From assembly GCF_900155545.1 (NCBI RefSeq), contig NZ_LT732526.1:57068-121067 (forward strand): a DNA stretch of 64,000 nt, written 5' to 3'. The translations under genes were made by a program, and so were the position numbers. The stretch is from Clostridium sp. Marseille-P2415 (lineage in GTDB: Bacteria > Bacillota > Clostridia > Lachnospirales > Lachnospiraceae). The first letter of the stretch is position 1. The number at the start of each line of letters is the position of its first letter. Positions 1-9,068 of the stretch are shown here, piece after piece. The notes beneath the pieces were generated by a model. That model ran no database searches, was not told the origin of the DNA, and saw nothing but the letters and a program-made list of their open reading frames with translations.

Positions 1-53
1 AGCTATGCTGGGGAGAATAGTGTAAGTGGAAACGGTGAGGATATAACGAAAAA

Positions 54-108
54 GCCTCCTATGATAAAATGAGAATGGTGTCGCAAGCCAAACTCAAAAA
101 TAGGAGGC
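54..108 (+). promoter_or_regulatory. Shine-Dalgarno-sequestering stem in the tnpA 5' leader
   Basis: GCCTCCTA at 54-61 is the exact reverse complement of TAGGAGGC at 101-108, which contains the whole AGGAGG ribosome site of tnpA. In a transcript that starts upstream of 54 this 8-bp stem would hide the ribosome site. A similar translational block by leader structure is known for Salmonella IS200. Whether such a transcript is made here is inference. Confidence 0.65.
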
Positions 109-115
109 AGTCCCA

Positions 116-544
116 ATGGACAATAAAAGTTTATCACACAGTAGATGGAAATGCCAGTACCACATAGTATTTATTCCAAAGTATCGGAAAAAGCAACTAT
201 ACGGACAAATAAAAGAAGATGTACGAGAAATACTTGGTACGCTATGCAAGTATAAAAATGTAGAAATAATAGCAGGAGCAGTATGCGTAGATCATGTACA
301 TTTAAGCTTAGCAATTCCGCCGAAGCTTAGTATATCAAGTTTCATGGGCTATTTGAAAGGAAAAAGTACGCTGATGATTTATGATAGACATCCAGAATTG
401 CAGAGTAAGTGGAATAAAGCGTTTTGGTCGCGAGGATATTATGTAGAAACCATTGGTAATATAACCGATGAAGCAGTACAGAAATACATTAAAGAGCAAG
501 CAGAAGAGTCGCGCAAGGAAGATATGAGAAGTACCGCTTTTTAG
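116..544 (+). CDS. tnpA: IS200/IS605 family transposase TnpA (Y1 HUH)
   Basis: A 142-residue Y1 transposase, which cuts and rejoins single-stranded DNA at the element's ends. The metal-binding HUH motif is His60-Val-His62 and the likely nucleophile is Tyr124 in the C-terminal helix (KYIKEQ). Length and the N-terminal strand (YHIVFIPKYRK) fit the family (about 140-155 residues). The start is the ATG at 116, eight bases after AGGAGG at 102-107. No accessory tnpB follows, so this is an IS200-like rather than an IS605-like arrangement. The reading frame is intact, so the element may still be active. Confidence 0.93.
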   Translation: MDNKSLSHSRWKCQYHIVFIPKYRKKQLYGQIKEDVREILGTLCKYKNVEIIAGAVCVDHVHLSLAIPPKLSISSFMGYLKGKSTLMIYDRHPELQSKWNKAFWSRGYYVETIGNITDEAVQKYIKEQAEESRKEDMRSTAF

Positions 545-570
545 CGGACCAGTAAGGATGCTTGCGACAC

Positions 571-641
571 CGCCCTATTGGGCGAGCAGTAAGAAAGCCC
601 TTATTAGGGCTAATATCAAACCACCAGTTGAACTGGTGGTT
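571..641 (+). repeat. Three consecutive hairpins at the IS right end
   Basis: Three perfect stems follow tnpA. CGCCC/GGGCG pairs 571-575 with 580-584. AGCCCT/AGGGCT pairs 596-601 with 606-611. An 11-bp stem pairs 619-629 with 631-641 around a single G; such a loop cannot close, so the real stem will be shorter. The last can serve as the TnpA-recognised right-end hairpin and the middle one may help stop transcription of tnpA. Which of them the transposase binds cannot be decided from sequence alone. Confidence 0.6.
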
Positions 642-644
642 GCT

Positions 645-831
645 GACTTAAAATTTGCTAGGTGCGAACTGGAAGTGAACATGAAAAGTCTGGGAGATTC
701 GCACTTTATTTTATTATAAAATAGAGTTGTTTATATGTTAAGAGTTTGAATTAGTTAAAAAATAATAGTGTAATTTGTACAAAGATAACAAAAATGTATT
801 TTGGATGATTTTAATATTGGTTATTTTTGCT
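645..831 (+). promoter_or_regulatory. CRISPR leader
   Basis: A gene-free, AT-rich stretch leads into the first repeat. The degenerate repeat is at the far end of the array, so this is the leader side where new spacers enter and from which the array is transcribed. It holds GTGCGAA at 662-668 and its inverted copy TTCGCAC at 698-704. I recall a similar GTGCGAA...TTCGCAC element between cas2 and the array at type I-C loci, but this is from memory and unchecked. The part from about 705 is strongly AT-rich. Confidence 0.7.
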
Positions 832-2480
832 GTCGAGGGTCGTGAGACCCTTGGGGATTGAAATACTTGCATCTGGGGCTCCTGTATTTGCAGAGGGGTC
901 GAGGGTCGTGAGACCCTTGGGGATTGAAATTTTCAAATAGACCATATATTGAAGTTGTTGACTTTGTCGAGGGTCGTGAGACCCTTGGGGATTGAAATTG
1001 TGGTCACCCGGCTGAATGCAAGCACCATTTAATGTCGAGGGTCGTGAGACCCTTGGGGATTGAAATCTGTAAGGGGACAAGATATATGGCAAACGGGATA
1101 GTCGAGGGTCGTGAGACCCTTGGGGATTGAAATAGTTATCCCGGATCCATGTCCAGCCGAGCCACCTGTCGAGGGTCGTGAGACCCTTGGGGATTGAAAT
1201 GATAGAATATACTGGAATCTTATCTGTAGTATAACGTCGAGGGTCGTGAGACCCTTGGGGATTGAAATCCGGAGGAATCCGTCAGGGACTACATAGCCGA
1301 GAGTCGAGGGTCGTGAGACCCTTGGGGATTGAAATGGGTTTACAATGGACGGTTCAAACGTGATTCACAGTCGAGGGTCGTGAGACCCTTGGGGATTGAA
1401 ATCATCAGAATCACGTCAGGCAGAATGGCTTTTGCATGTCGAGGGTCGTGAGACCCTTGGGGATTGAAATCTTCTACTCCGCCCTCTGCTGCCTTTTCTG
1501 CAATGTCGAGGGTCGTGAGACCCTTGGGGATTGAAATGTACTATTTGGGGAATTGCTAAGTCCCCGGAGCTTGTCGAGGGTCGTGAGACCCTTGGGGATT
1601 GAAATCTGCAGCTCCTGACAGCTTTCCGGATCTCTAATGTCGAGGGTCGTGAGACCCTTGGGGATTGAAATGAATCCATGTGTGTCCGCATCATCCACAA
1701 TTACAGTCGAGGGTCGTGAGACCCTTGGGGATTGAAATTTGACCGGTACAGCCTCGACGGGGTTTGTATTTGTCGAGGGTCGTGAGACCCTTGGGGATTG
1801 AAATTTGTGCTTGCCGGTGACGAGGAAGCACCACCATGTGTCGAGGGTCGTGAGACCCTTGGGGATTGAAATCAATCAGTTCTGATTTAAAACCATCATA
1901 GGTACGTCGAGGGTCGTGAGACCCTTGGGGATTGAAATAAATTCCTGGTAAACAGTAATCCAGTCTTTTAGTGTCGAGGGTCGTGAGACCCTTGGGGATT
2001 GAAATCAGTCCAGGGCCGTCCCTGCATCGTAAGGTGGGGGTCGAGGGTCGTGAGACCCTTGGGGATTGAAATTGCATCGTAAAATCCCTTTACTTTATTA
2101 AAATTTTGTCGAGGGTCGTGAGACCCTTGGGGATTGAAATCAACAAAGGGGAGGCACTTAGGACAGGGGTTTCCACGTCGAGGGTCGTGAGACCCTTGGG
2201 GATTGAAATTGGCTTAATAAGTATCCCATCTGTGCGGCTGTGAAGTCGAGGGTCGTGAGACCCTTGGGGATTGAAATTTTGCTCTGTCCTTCGTGAACAT
2301 TACCCGGTGCTTGTCGAGGGTCGTGAGACCCTTGGGGATTGAAATATGCAATGGAATGACAGGAGCCGCCCCGGCATCGTGTCGAGGGTCGTGAGACCCT
2401 TGGGGATTGAAATCCGAATCATTCAACTGGAAACGGTACTTACCACTGTCGAGTGCCGCAAGACCCTTGTAGGTCAAAAT
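832..2480 (+). CRISPR. CRISPR array, 25 repeats and 24 spacers, type I-C-like repeat
   Basis: The 33-nt repeat begins GTCGAGGGTC and ends GGGGATTGAAAT. Twenty-four copies look identical (first at 832-864, last intact at 2381-2413). The 25th, at 2448-2480, is degenerate with nine mismatches and marks the leader-distal end. Spacers are 33-36 nt. Each repeat can fold a 6-bp hairpin, AGGGTC / GACCCT around GTGA. The GTCG start, the ATTGAAAT 3' end and the 33-nt length resemble subtype I-C, in which Cas5 processes the crRNA. No cas gene is in the window; they would be expected to the left, beyond the IS200 element. Open frames on the minus strand here only translate the repeats. Confidence 0.97.
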
Positions 2481-2995
2481 CAATAGGAAAAGGAGAATAT
2501 GGGAACGTACTTTTGTCTAGGGACTGTGGACTTGTATCAGCAGCTTTATATATGAAAAAAGGAAACGGATAAGTTTTAGAATGTCAACCAGTCTACTGGT
2601 GATTAACGTGAAAAAGGCGGCACCAGCAGATTATTTCATTGATGCAGGGCTGCAAGCAGCCCTGCAGGATATTGAGGTGAATATGATGTTATTCTGGTAG
2701 ATCTGCAGGTATGTTTTAGATACAATGATATAAAAGTAATCTGTACCCTCCATTGAAAACGGTGCGCATTGATTGATATGAGGGTTTATCGCAATATGGA
2801 TGGTAAGAAAACACTTGTACTGCAGAACATGCAGATTGAAGCTGGTGAGCTATTATTCCATTTACATACAAAAGGGCATACCTTCCATCAGGGGGACATG
2901 TCTTTTTTTCTGTCACAAAGTATGCTATGATTAACCGTAGTGATCATAGTGACTGTTCCTGTTTAAGGAACCCGGAAAGGAGATTTAAAGACCCT
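2481..2995. other. Gene-poor stretch with coding debris and a hairpin
   Basis: No convincing gene. A 39-codon frame from ATG 2581 to TAG 2700 (...KKAAPADYFIDAGLQAALQD...) reads like protein, as does a 50-codon frame from ATG 2778 to TGA 2930 (GKKTLVLQNMQIEAGELLF). Neither has a ribosome site, so both may be fragments of lost genes. A perfect 10-bp inverted repeat with a 2-nt spacer lies inside the first fragment: GCAGGGCTGC at 2644-2653 and GCAGCCCTGC at 2656-2665. No T-tract follows it, so it is not an obvious terminator. Confidence 0.4.
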
Positions 2996-3472
2996 ATGAA
3001 ACTTATGTTTAAACAACGCTTTTTCTCTTGGTTTGACAGTTATGATATCTACGATGAAAACGGCACCGCCGTATACACGGTGAACGGCAAGCCCGCTTGG
3101 GGGCATAAACTGGAAATTTATGACCGCAGCGGCAATCATCTGGCCACCCTGCGTGAGCAGATACTGACTTTCCTGCCCCGGTTTGACATTCAGATCAACG
3201 GACAGACGGTTGGGACTATTACCAAGGAGTTTACGTTCTTCAAGCCCTCATTTTCCGTTGACTGCAACGACTGGCAGGTGGAAGGCAGCTTTTTGGAATG
3301 GGATTACCGTATCCTTACCCAAAATGGCATGGCCGTGGCACGGATCGAAAAGCAGCTTTTCAATTTTACCGACACCTATATCATAGATGTGGCTGATGAA
3401 CAGGACGGTCTTCTGGTACTTATGGTAGTGTTAGCCATAGATGCAGTCAAATGCAATCAGGATAAGTTCTGA
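2996..3472 (+). CDS. LURP-one-related (LOR/YxjI-like) family protein
   Basis: A 158-residue protein of the LURP-one-related / Tubby-like C-terminal fold. Typical features are the start MKLMFKQRFFSW, the repeated short strands (YDIYDENGTAVYTVNGK, LEIYDRSGNHLATLREQ) and the later 'FSVDCNDWQVEG' and 'DTYIIDV' strands. The family is a small 12-stranded barrel; a phospholipid-binding role has been proposed for some members, and none is established here. The start at 2996 is chosen over an upstream ATG at 2927 because GGAAAGGAG precedes it and the extra residues do not match the family. It is followed by a MerR gene on the same strand. Confidence 0.8.
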   Translation: MKLMFKQRFFSWFDSYDIYDENGTAVYTVNGKPAWGHKLEIYDRSGNHLATLREQILTFLPRFDIQINGQTVGTITKEFTFFKPSFSVDCNDWQVEGSFLEWDYRILTQNGMAVARIEKQLFNFTDTYIIDVADEQDGLLVLMVVLAIDAVKCNQDKF

Positions 3473-3565
3473 TTAGCATCTGGTCCGCAATAAAAACTCA
3501 AAAAAACATTTGACTACAACGCAACGTCATACCCTATGATAGATTATGCAAGGAGGATGATGCCC

Positions 3566-4309
3566 ATGAACACAAATCAAGTTGCCGGTTTGGCAGGTGT
3601 AAGTGTGAGAACGCTGCACCACTATGATGAGATAGGACTTTTGTGCCCGGACCGTAATCCGGATAACGGTTACAGGGAATACTCCGACAAAGATCTGGAT
3701 CTGCTGCAGCAGATTTTGTTTTTTAAGGAGTGCGGATTTTCTCTTGCGGAAATTGGAAAGCTGCTTGGCAGCCCGGCCTATGATCGGGATAAGGCATTTG
3801 TATTGCAGAAAAAATATCTTTTACATGAAAGAAAGCGCATTGATGCCATGCTGGAGACGCTGGACAAAACGATGAAATCATGGAAAGGAGAATGTAATAT
3901 GACACAAAAAGAAAAGTTCGGCGGTTTTGATATGACCCATAATCCATATGAAGAGGAAGCCCGCCGTCTTTGGGGAGATGAAGCGGTAGACAGGAGCAAT
4001 GCGAAGATCCGGTCCATGTCTGCCCATGAGCAGAATGCCATTGCAAAAGGTATGGACGAATTGTTCATGGAACTGGCAAAGATCCGCAGCGAATTACCGG
4101 ATTCTGATAAGGTTCAAAAAGCGATGGATAAGATGTACCATTATTTTAACAGCAACTTTGGCTGTCACTATACTCTGGAGGCCTTTGCGGGACTGGGACA
4201 AATGTACGTAAACGACAGCCGTTTCACCCGGAATATAGACAAATATGGAGATGGACTGTCAGCCTTTCTCGCCAGGGCCATGGGCATTTATGCAGAAAAA
4301 CAGGTTTAA
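3566..4309 (+). CDS. MerR-family regulator with TipAS-like ligand domain
   Basis: A 248-residue TipAL-type regulator. The N-terminal MerR winged helix (about residues 1-70) has the usual 'VSVRTLHHYDEIGLL' and 'NGYREYS' segments, followed by a coiled coil and then a TipAS domain (about 115-245) that in relatives binds thiopeptides or other compounds and activates efflux or self-sequestering responses. AAGGAGG at 3550-3556 places the start at ATG 3566, ahead of which two ATGs lie too close to the site. The upstream LURP-one gene could be its target, but no operator was identified. The ligand is unknown. Confidence 0.88.
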   Translation: MNTNQVAGLAGVSVRTLHHYDEIGLLCPDRNPDNGYREYSDKDLDLLQQILFFKECGFSLAEIGKLLGSPAYDRDKAFVLQKKYLLHERKRIDAMLETLDKTMKSWKGECNMTQKEKFGGFDMTHNPYEEEARRLWGDEAVDRSNAKIRSMSAHEQNAIAKGMDELFMELAKIRSELPDSDKVQKAMDKMYHYFNSNFGCHYTLEAFAGLGQMYVNDSRFTRNIDKYGDGLSAFLARAMGIYAEKQV

Positions 4310-4363
4310 GCCTGAACATGTCAGTTTTACCGCCACCGGAGGGTAAACGATGGAAGAAGATAT

Positions 4364-5218
4364 TTACAATTTTTTCAGATATCTCCCTGGGGTACAGTTC
4401 TTGACTTTTTTAAAAACCCGTATGAAGTAGTTGATATCATTATATCCACAGTTAAAAGCGATTTCCGTCACGGTATGAGTTGTAGAAGTCAGCTGTTCGC
4501 AGGCAGCTTCAATCCGGTATACATTTAAGTACTCCATGGGTGTCTGACCGGTAAACTCTTTAAAAAAGCGGCAGAAGTATCGGCTATTCATGTGGACACT
4601 TCCAGCCAGATCATTAAGAGTAATATCTTCAGAATAATGATCCGCAATATAAGAAAGAACAGTCTTATATTGCGTGATCTTTTTTTTATTGTGGGCAGAG
4701 ATGATGGGAGGCTGGGTATAGTAGTGGCATTTAAGGATGCAGCCAAGGGCAGAAAACAGATTGCCAAGCACACATAGCTGATAGCCCTCAAACTGGCTGG
4801 CTGCAGCTTCGAAAGAAAGGCGCAGACTGTCCAGAAGATCCGGATGGCTCTCCTGTGTAAAAAGGTTTAGGAAGGTCAAATTTTTTTCTGTAAATGACCG
4901 GCAGATGGCTCTGGTGATATTGGAGTCACTGTATAATCTTTCAAAATGAAAGACAAGGCATTCATAATGGCAGTTTTCCGGGAAACCTCCATGTAGGACT
5001 CCGCTGGGAACCAGCAGCCAGTCACCGGCGTTCAGCCTGTATTCTTTATTATCAAGGAGGATCGGAAAACTTCCCTCCAGAACCCGTATGATTTCTGTTT
5101 CCTTATGCCAGTGGTAAGTCATTACATAGCGGGGATGGCGGGGGCTTACATTGTAGAAAGCGAAAGGGAAGCTAAAGGTTCCGTGCTCTCTTTTTTCCTG
5201 ATATTCAATATACCGCAT
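4364..5218 (-). CDS. AraC-family regulator, likely of the fucose operon
   Basis: A 284-residue one-component regulator with an N-terminal cupin-like sensor (HWHKETEIIRVLEGSF, then 'LLVPSGVLHGG') and two C-terminal AraC helix-turn-helices (about 185-284: 'DITLNDLAGSVHMNSRYFCRFFKEFTG' and 'VTEIAFNCGYNDINYFIRVFKK'). It is transcribed away from fucI with 125 bp between the starts, the usual arrangement for a sugar-responsive activator and its operon. A CGAGGT ribosome site precedes the ATG. The likely effector is L-fucose or a catabolic intermediate; that is inference from context. Confidence 0.88.
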   Translation of the reverse strand: MRYIEYQEKREHGTFSFPFAFYNVSPRHPRYVMTYHWHKETEIIRVLEGSFPILLDNKEYRLNAGDWLLVPSGVLHGGFPENCHYECLVFHFERLYSDSNITRAICRSFTEKNLTFLNLFTQESHPDLLDSLRLSFEAAASQFEGYQLCVLGNLFSALGCILKCHYYTQPPIISAHNKKKITQYKTVLSYIADHYSEDITLNDLAGSVHMNSRYFCRFFKEFTGQTPMEYLNVYRIEAACEQLTSTTHTVTEIAFNCGYNDINYFIRVFKKVKNCTPGRYLKKL

Positions 5219-5343
5219 AGATACCTCGAAAAAGTGAATATAATACTATTACGTGTGATTATAACACGAGAATTAACAATAGAGAAGTGTTAATATTAGA
5301 TAAAACAAAAAATAAAGAGAGTGAATGAAAGGAGAAAATAGTA
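5219..5343. promoter_or_regulatory. Divergent promoter region between the AraC gene and fucI
   Basis: This 125-bp AT-rich gap must contain both promoters. TATAAT is present at 5239-5244 on the plus strand. A small inverted repeat, CGTGT at 5252-5256 and ACACG at 5264-5268, lies where an activator or repressor could act. No clear -35 element and no cre-like site were found. AAGGAG precedes the fucI start. Confidence 0.5.
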
Positions 5344-7155
5344 ATGAATAAAAAGAACAGGTTTGTAGGTTCCTATCCGGCAATAGGCATCCGTCCGGCC
5401 ATTGACGGACGCCGTGGTTATCTGGATGTGCGCGGCGCTCTGGAAGGGCAGACTATGAATATGGCTAAGGCTGCAGCAGAGCTTTTAAGAAGCAGCCTTT
5501 ATTATTCAGACGGGAATCCGGTAAAGGTGGTTGTTGCCGATACGACGATCGGCGGTGTGGCAGAAGCATCCGCCTGTGCGGATAAATTTAAAAAAGAAGG
5601 TGTGGAGATTACGCTGACCGTAACACCCTGCTGGTGTTACGGGGCGGAAACCATGGATATGGATCCGATGACTGTAAAAGGCGTATGGGGATTTAACGGT
5701 ACGGAACGTCCGGGTGCGGTTTATCTGGCTTCTGTTTTGGCTACCCACGCACAGAAAGGGCTTCCGGCATTCGGCATTTACGGACATGATGTTAAAGAAG
5801 CAGATGACAGTACGATTCCTGCAGATGTCCGGGAGAAAATACTGCGTTTTGCCAGGGCGGCGGTTGCTGTAACGACCATGCGCGGTAAATCTTATCTGCA
5901 GATCGGTTCCATCTGTATGGGGATCGGCGGTTCTATCATTGATCCGGCATTTATCGAAGAATACCTGGGAATGCGGGTGGAATCCGTTGACGAGGTGGAG
6001 ATCATACGCCGCATGGCAGAGGGAATTTACGATGAGAATGAATTTAACAGGGCCCTAAAATGGACAAAAGAAAAGTGTAATGTCGGTTTTGATAAAAATC
6101 CGGAAGAAGTACAGAAATCAGAAAAAGAAAAAGCGAAAGACTGGGAATTTCTTGTTAAGATGATGTGCATCATCAAGGATCTGATGAATGGAAATGAGAA
6201 TCTGCCCGATGGATGTGAGGAAGAAAAGCTTGGGCACAATGCCATTGCTGCCGGTTTCCAGGGGCAGAGACAGTGGACCGATTTCTATCCGAACTGCGAT
6301 TTCCCGGAAGCAATGCTCAATTCTTCCTTTGATTGGGACGGAGCGAGAGAGCCGTACATACTTGCAACGGAAAACGACGTATTAAATGGCCTTGGCATGA
6401 TGTTTATGAAACTTCTGACGAATCGGGCACAGATATTTGCAGATGTTCGCACCTACTGGTCGCCGGAAGCGGTGAAGAAAGCAACGGGATATGAGCTGGA
6501 AGGCATTGCAAAAGAAGCAGGCGGCTTTATCCATCTGATTAATTCAGGTGCAGCGTGTCTGGATGCGTGCGGACAGGTAACGGATGAAAATGGTGATCCT
6601 GTTATGAAGCCATGGTATGAGATGACAGAGAAAGATCAGGATGCAGTCATGAAAACAATAACCTGGAATGCTGCTGATTTCGGATATTTCAGAGGAGGCG
6701 GTTATTCCTCCAGATTTTTGACTGATGCCCGGATGCCATGTACCATGATCCGCTTGAATCTGGTAAAGGGGTTGGGACCAATGCTCCAGATCGCTGAAGG
6801 ATGGACATTGAAACTTCCGGAAGAGGTATCTGATAAGCTGTGGAAGAGAACGGATTATACATGGCCGTGTACCTGGTTTGTGCCGCGGGTAACCGGAAAA
6901 GGAGCATTCCGGACTGCCTATGATGTGATGAATAACTGGGGTGCGAACCATGGTGCGATCAGCTATGGACATTTGGGAGCAGACTTAATTACCATGTGTT
7001 CCATGCTCCGCATTCCGGTCAGCATGCATAATGTACCGGAAGAAGATATTTTCCGTCCTGCATGCTGGAATGCATATGGAATGGACAAAGAAGGACAGGA
7101 TTTCAGGGCGTGCCGCCAGTACGGCCCCCTGTATAAAAATATTCGGTCAATCTGA
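5344..7155 (+). CDS. fucI: L-fucose isomerase
   Basis: A 603-residue cytoplasmic aldose-ketose isomerase that converts L-fucose to L-fuculose (some members also D-arabinose). Length matches the family (about 590-605). Typical segments are the N-terminal '[18 protein letters not shown]', '[14 protein letters not shown]', '[16 protein letters not shown]' and the C-terminal '[20 protein letters not shown]'. These carry the Mn-binding Glu/Asp/His residues of the family, though they were not aligned individually here. It opens an operon with the kinase 18 bp downstream. Confidence 0.96.
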   Translation: MNKKNRFVGSYPAIGIRPAIDGRRGYLDVRGALEGQTMNMAKAAAELLRSSLYYSDGNPVKVVVADTTIGGVAEASACADKFKKEGVEITLTVTPCWCYGAETMDMDPMTVKGVWGFNGTERPGAVYLASVLATHAQKGLPAFGIYGHDVKEADDSTIPADVREKILRFARAAVAVTTMRGKSYLQIGSICMGIGGSIIDPAFIEEYLGMRVESVDEVEIIRRMAEGIYDENEFNRALKWTKEKCNVGFDKNPEEVQKSEKEKAKDWEFLVKMMCIIKDLMNGNENLPDGCEEEKLGHNAIAAGFQGQRQWTDFYPNCDFPEAMLNSSFDWDGAREPYILATENDVLNGLGMMFMKLLTNRAQIFADVRTYWSPEAVKKATGYELEGIAKEAGGFIHLINSGAACLDACGQVTDENGDPVMKPWYEMTEKDQDAVMKTITWNAADFGYFRGGGYSSRFLTDARMPCTMIRLNLVKGLGPMLQIAEGWTLKLPEEVSDKLWKRTDYTWPCTWFVPRVTGKGAFRTAYDVMNNWGANHGAISYGHLGADLITMCSMLRIPVSMHNVPEEDIFRPACWNAYGMDKEGQDFRACRQYGPLYKNIRSI

Positions 7156-7173
7156 TAAAGGAGAATGTATTTG

Positions 7174-8637
7174 ATGAAGGTATTGGCAATTGACATCGGT
7201 GCATCCGGTGGAAGGGCGATGATCGGCAGCCTCCATGGCAGAAGAATTGAAATACAGGAAATCCACCGCTTTTCCAATGATCCGGTTATGGTGGGGGATA
7301 CGATGTACTGGGATATACTCAGGCTGTTTCATGAGATTAAGCAGAGTCTTATTAAGTCCAAACAATATGGAAAAGTGGACAGCATTGCGGTGGACACCTG
7401 GGGGGTGGATTTCGGGCTTCTGGACAAGAGCGGCAGTCTGTTGGAGAATCCGGTTCATTATCGGGATAAAAGAACGAAAGGAATGCTGGAAAGGAGTTTT
7501 GAGTTTCTTAATAAAGAAGAATTTTATCAGATAACAGGAAATCAGTTTATGGAGATTAATACGGCATTTCAGCTGCTTGCATTAAAGGAAAAAAGAGGAG
7601 AGGTTTTAAACAGGGCAGGTCACATGCTGCTGATTCCTGATTTGATTCATTATTTTCTTACAGGAAAAATAAAATCGGAAATGTCCATAGCATCGACGAC
7701 ACAGCTTTTTGATATGAATAAGAAGACATGGGCATATCCGGTGATTGAAAAGCTGGGGCTTCCTGCCGGGATATTCCCGGAACTGGTGCCCAGCGGTACT
7801 GTGGTCGGAAATCTGTCAAAAGCTATCTGCACGGAACTTGGAATGGATCCGGTCAAAGTGACGGCAGTCTGTGGGCATGATACCCAGAGCGCCCTTGCAG
7901 CGACGCCGGCGAAAGAGAAAGATTTTATCTTTTTAAGCTGCGGTACATGGTCACTGATGGGAACGGAGCTGGAACAGCCGCTTTTAAACCAGAAGGCGGA
8001 GCGGTTAAATCTCACCAACGAAGCAGGGTATGACGGAAAGATTTCTCTCATGAAAAACATGATAGGTCTCTGGCTGGTACAGGAAAGCCGGCGCCAATGG
8101 ATGCGTGAAGGAAAGGAATTAAACTTTGGTGATCTGGAACAGCTGGCTGCAGAAGCAGAGCCTTTCCGTTTTTTTATCGATCCTGATGATCCGGTATTTA
8201 CTCCGGCAGGAAATATGCCTGAGAGAATCAGGAATTACTGCCGCAGGACCGGACAGCAGGTGCCGGAAAGTGAAGGAGAAATTGTCCGTTGCATAAATGA
8301 AAGCCTTGCAATGAAATACCGCAGTGCCAGGGAACAGATTGAAGAGGCAGCCGGGAAGAAATATGGAACTATCTACATGACAGGAGGAGGTACCAAAAGC
8401 AGGCTTCTGTGTGCAATGACAGCCAATGCCTGCGGGTGTCTTCTATCGGCCGGACCTGCAGAAGCAACGGTGCTTGGCAATGTTGCGGTCCAACTGATTG
8501 CAAATGGTGGGATTTCCAGTGTGAAAGATGCAAGAGAGATGATCGCGCATTCATTTTTTCCGGAGCATTATATACCTGCGGAAGAAAATCATTGGAATAC
8601 CGCTTATAAACGGTTTAAGGAGGTAATGATATGCTGA
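7174..8637 (+). CDS. fucK: FGGY-family L-fuculokinase (rhamnulokinase-like)
   Basis: A 487-residue FGGY carbohydrate kinase. 'DIGASGGRAMIGSL' is the N-terminal phosphate loop, 'DTWGVDFGLLD' the substrate domain and 'SCGTWSLMGTELE' plus 'MTGGGTKSRLLC' the ATP domain. By these motifs it is closer to RhaB than to E. coli FucK. Its place between fucI and fucU implies L-fuculose as the substrate, giving L-fuculose-1-phosphate. The start is ATG 7174, ten bases after AAAGGAG; an ATG at 7165 is too close to that site. It overlaps fucU by seven bases. Confidence 0.85.
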   Translation: MKVLAIDIGASGGRAMIGSLHGRRIEIQEIHRFSNDPVMVGDTMYWDILRLFHEIKQSLIKSKQYGKVDSIAVDTWGVDFGLLDKSGSLLENPVHYRDKRTKGMLERSFEFLNKEEFYQITGNQFMEINTAFQLLALKEKRGEVLNRAGHMLLIPDLIHYFLTGKIKSEMSIASTTQLFDMNKKTWAYPVIEKLGLPAGIFPELVPSGTVVGNLSKAICTELGMDPVKVTAVCGHDTQSALAATPAKEKDFIFLSCGTWSLMGTELEQPLLNQKAERLNLTNEAGYDGKISLMKNMIGLWLVQESRRQWMREGKELNFGDLEQLAAEAEPFRFFIDPDDPVFTPAGNMPERIRNYCRRTGQQVPESEGEIVRCINESLAMKYRSAREQIEEAAGKKYGTIYMTGGGTKSRLLCAMTANACGCLLSAGPAEATVLGNVAVQLIANGGISSVKDAREMIAHSFFPEHYIPAEENHWNTAYKRFKEVMIC

Positions 8638-9068
8638 AAGGAATCCCCCCGGTTCTGTCGCCGGAACTGTTAAAAACATTGTGTGAAATGGGGCACAGTG
8701 ACCGGCTGGTCATTGCAGACGGGAATTTCCCGTCAGAGAGCATAGGAAAGAATGCGAAGGTCATCCGGTGTGATGGTCATGGAGTTCCGGAAATACTGAA
8801 AGCGGTATTGTGTGTCTTTCCGCTGGATACTTACGTGGAACATCCGGTTACTTTGATGGAGGTTGTGGAAGGGGATCCGGTTGAAACTCCTGTCTGGGAT
8901 GTCTATAAAAGCGAGATTCACGCAGCAGATGGCAGAGAGGGAAACATTGTGCAGAATATAGACCGATTTAAGTTCTATGAAGAAGCGCGTAATGCTTATT
9001 GCATCATTGTTACCTCGGAAACGGCGTTGTATGGAAATATTATGCTGCAGAAGGGGGTAGTAGTATAA
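8631..9068 (+). CDS. fucU: L-fucose mutarotase (RbsD/FucU family)
   Basis: A 145-residue FucU-type mutarotase that interconverts alpha and beta anomers of L-fucose for the isomerase. Family marks are 'MLKGIPPVLSPELLKTLCEMGHSDRLVIADGNFP' near the start, with the catalytic His in GHSD, and the C-terminal 'ETALYGNIMLQKG'. It starts within the end of fucK (ATGCTGA overlap), with AAGGAGG ahead, so translation is probably coupled. A 92-bp gap to the aldolase holds no gene. Confidence 0.93.
   Translation: MLKGIPPVLSPELLKTLCEMGHSDRLVIADGNFPSESIGKNAKVIRCDGHGVPEILKAVLCVFPLDTYVEHPVTLMEVVEGDPVETPVWDVYKSEIHAADGREGNIVQNIDRFKFYEEARNAYCIIVTSETALYGNIMLQKGVVV

Larger units (their letters stand above)
49..641 (+). 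mobile_element. IS200-type insertion sequence (approximate limits)
   Basis: A single-gene IS200/IS605-family element with one small HUH transposase and no tnpB. The limits are approximate: the left side includes the anti-Shine-Dalgarno arm at 54-61 and the right side ends after the last of three hairpins (571-641). Such elements move as single-stranded circles and have subterminal hairpins instead of inverted terminal repeats, so exact ends cannot be read without an empty site. It lies directly upstream of the CRISPR leader. Confidence 0.75.

Noticed and set aside
2006-2107. Spacers 18 and 19 share the ten bases TGCATCGTAA
   Set aside because: Among 276 spacer pairs a 10-base match is not improbable, and the positions within the spacers differ.
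811-2483. Several open frames on the minus strand across the CRISPR array, 89-133 codons each
   Set aside because: They are translations of the repeat in three phases (peptides such as FQSPRVSRPST and ISIPKGLTTLD recur at each repeat); they have no ribosome sites.
2716-2916. 66-codon minus-strand frame next to the array
   Set aside because: The plus-strand frame over the same bases looks more protein-like; this frame has no ribosome site and no recognisable motif.
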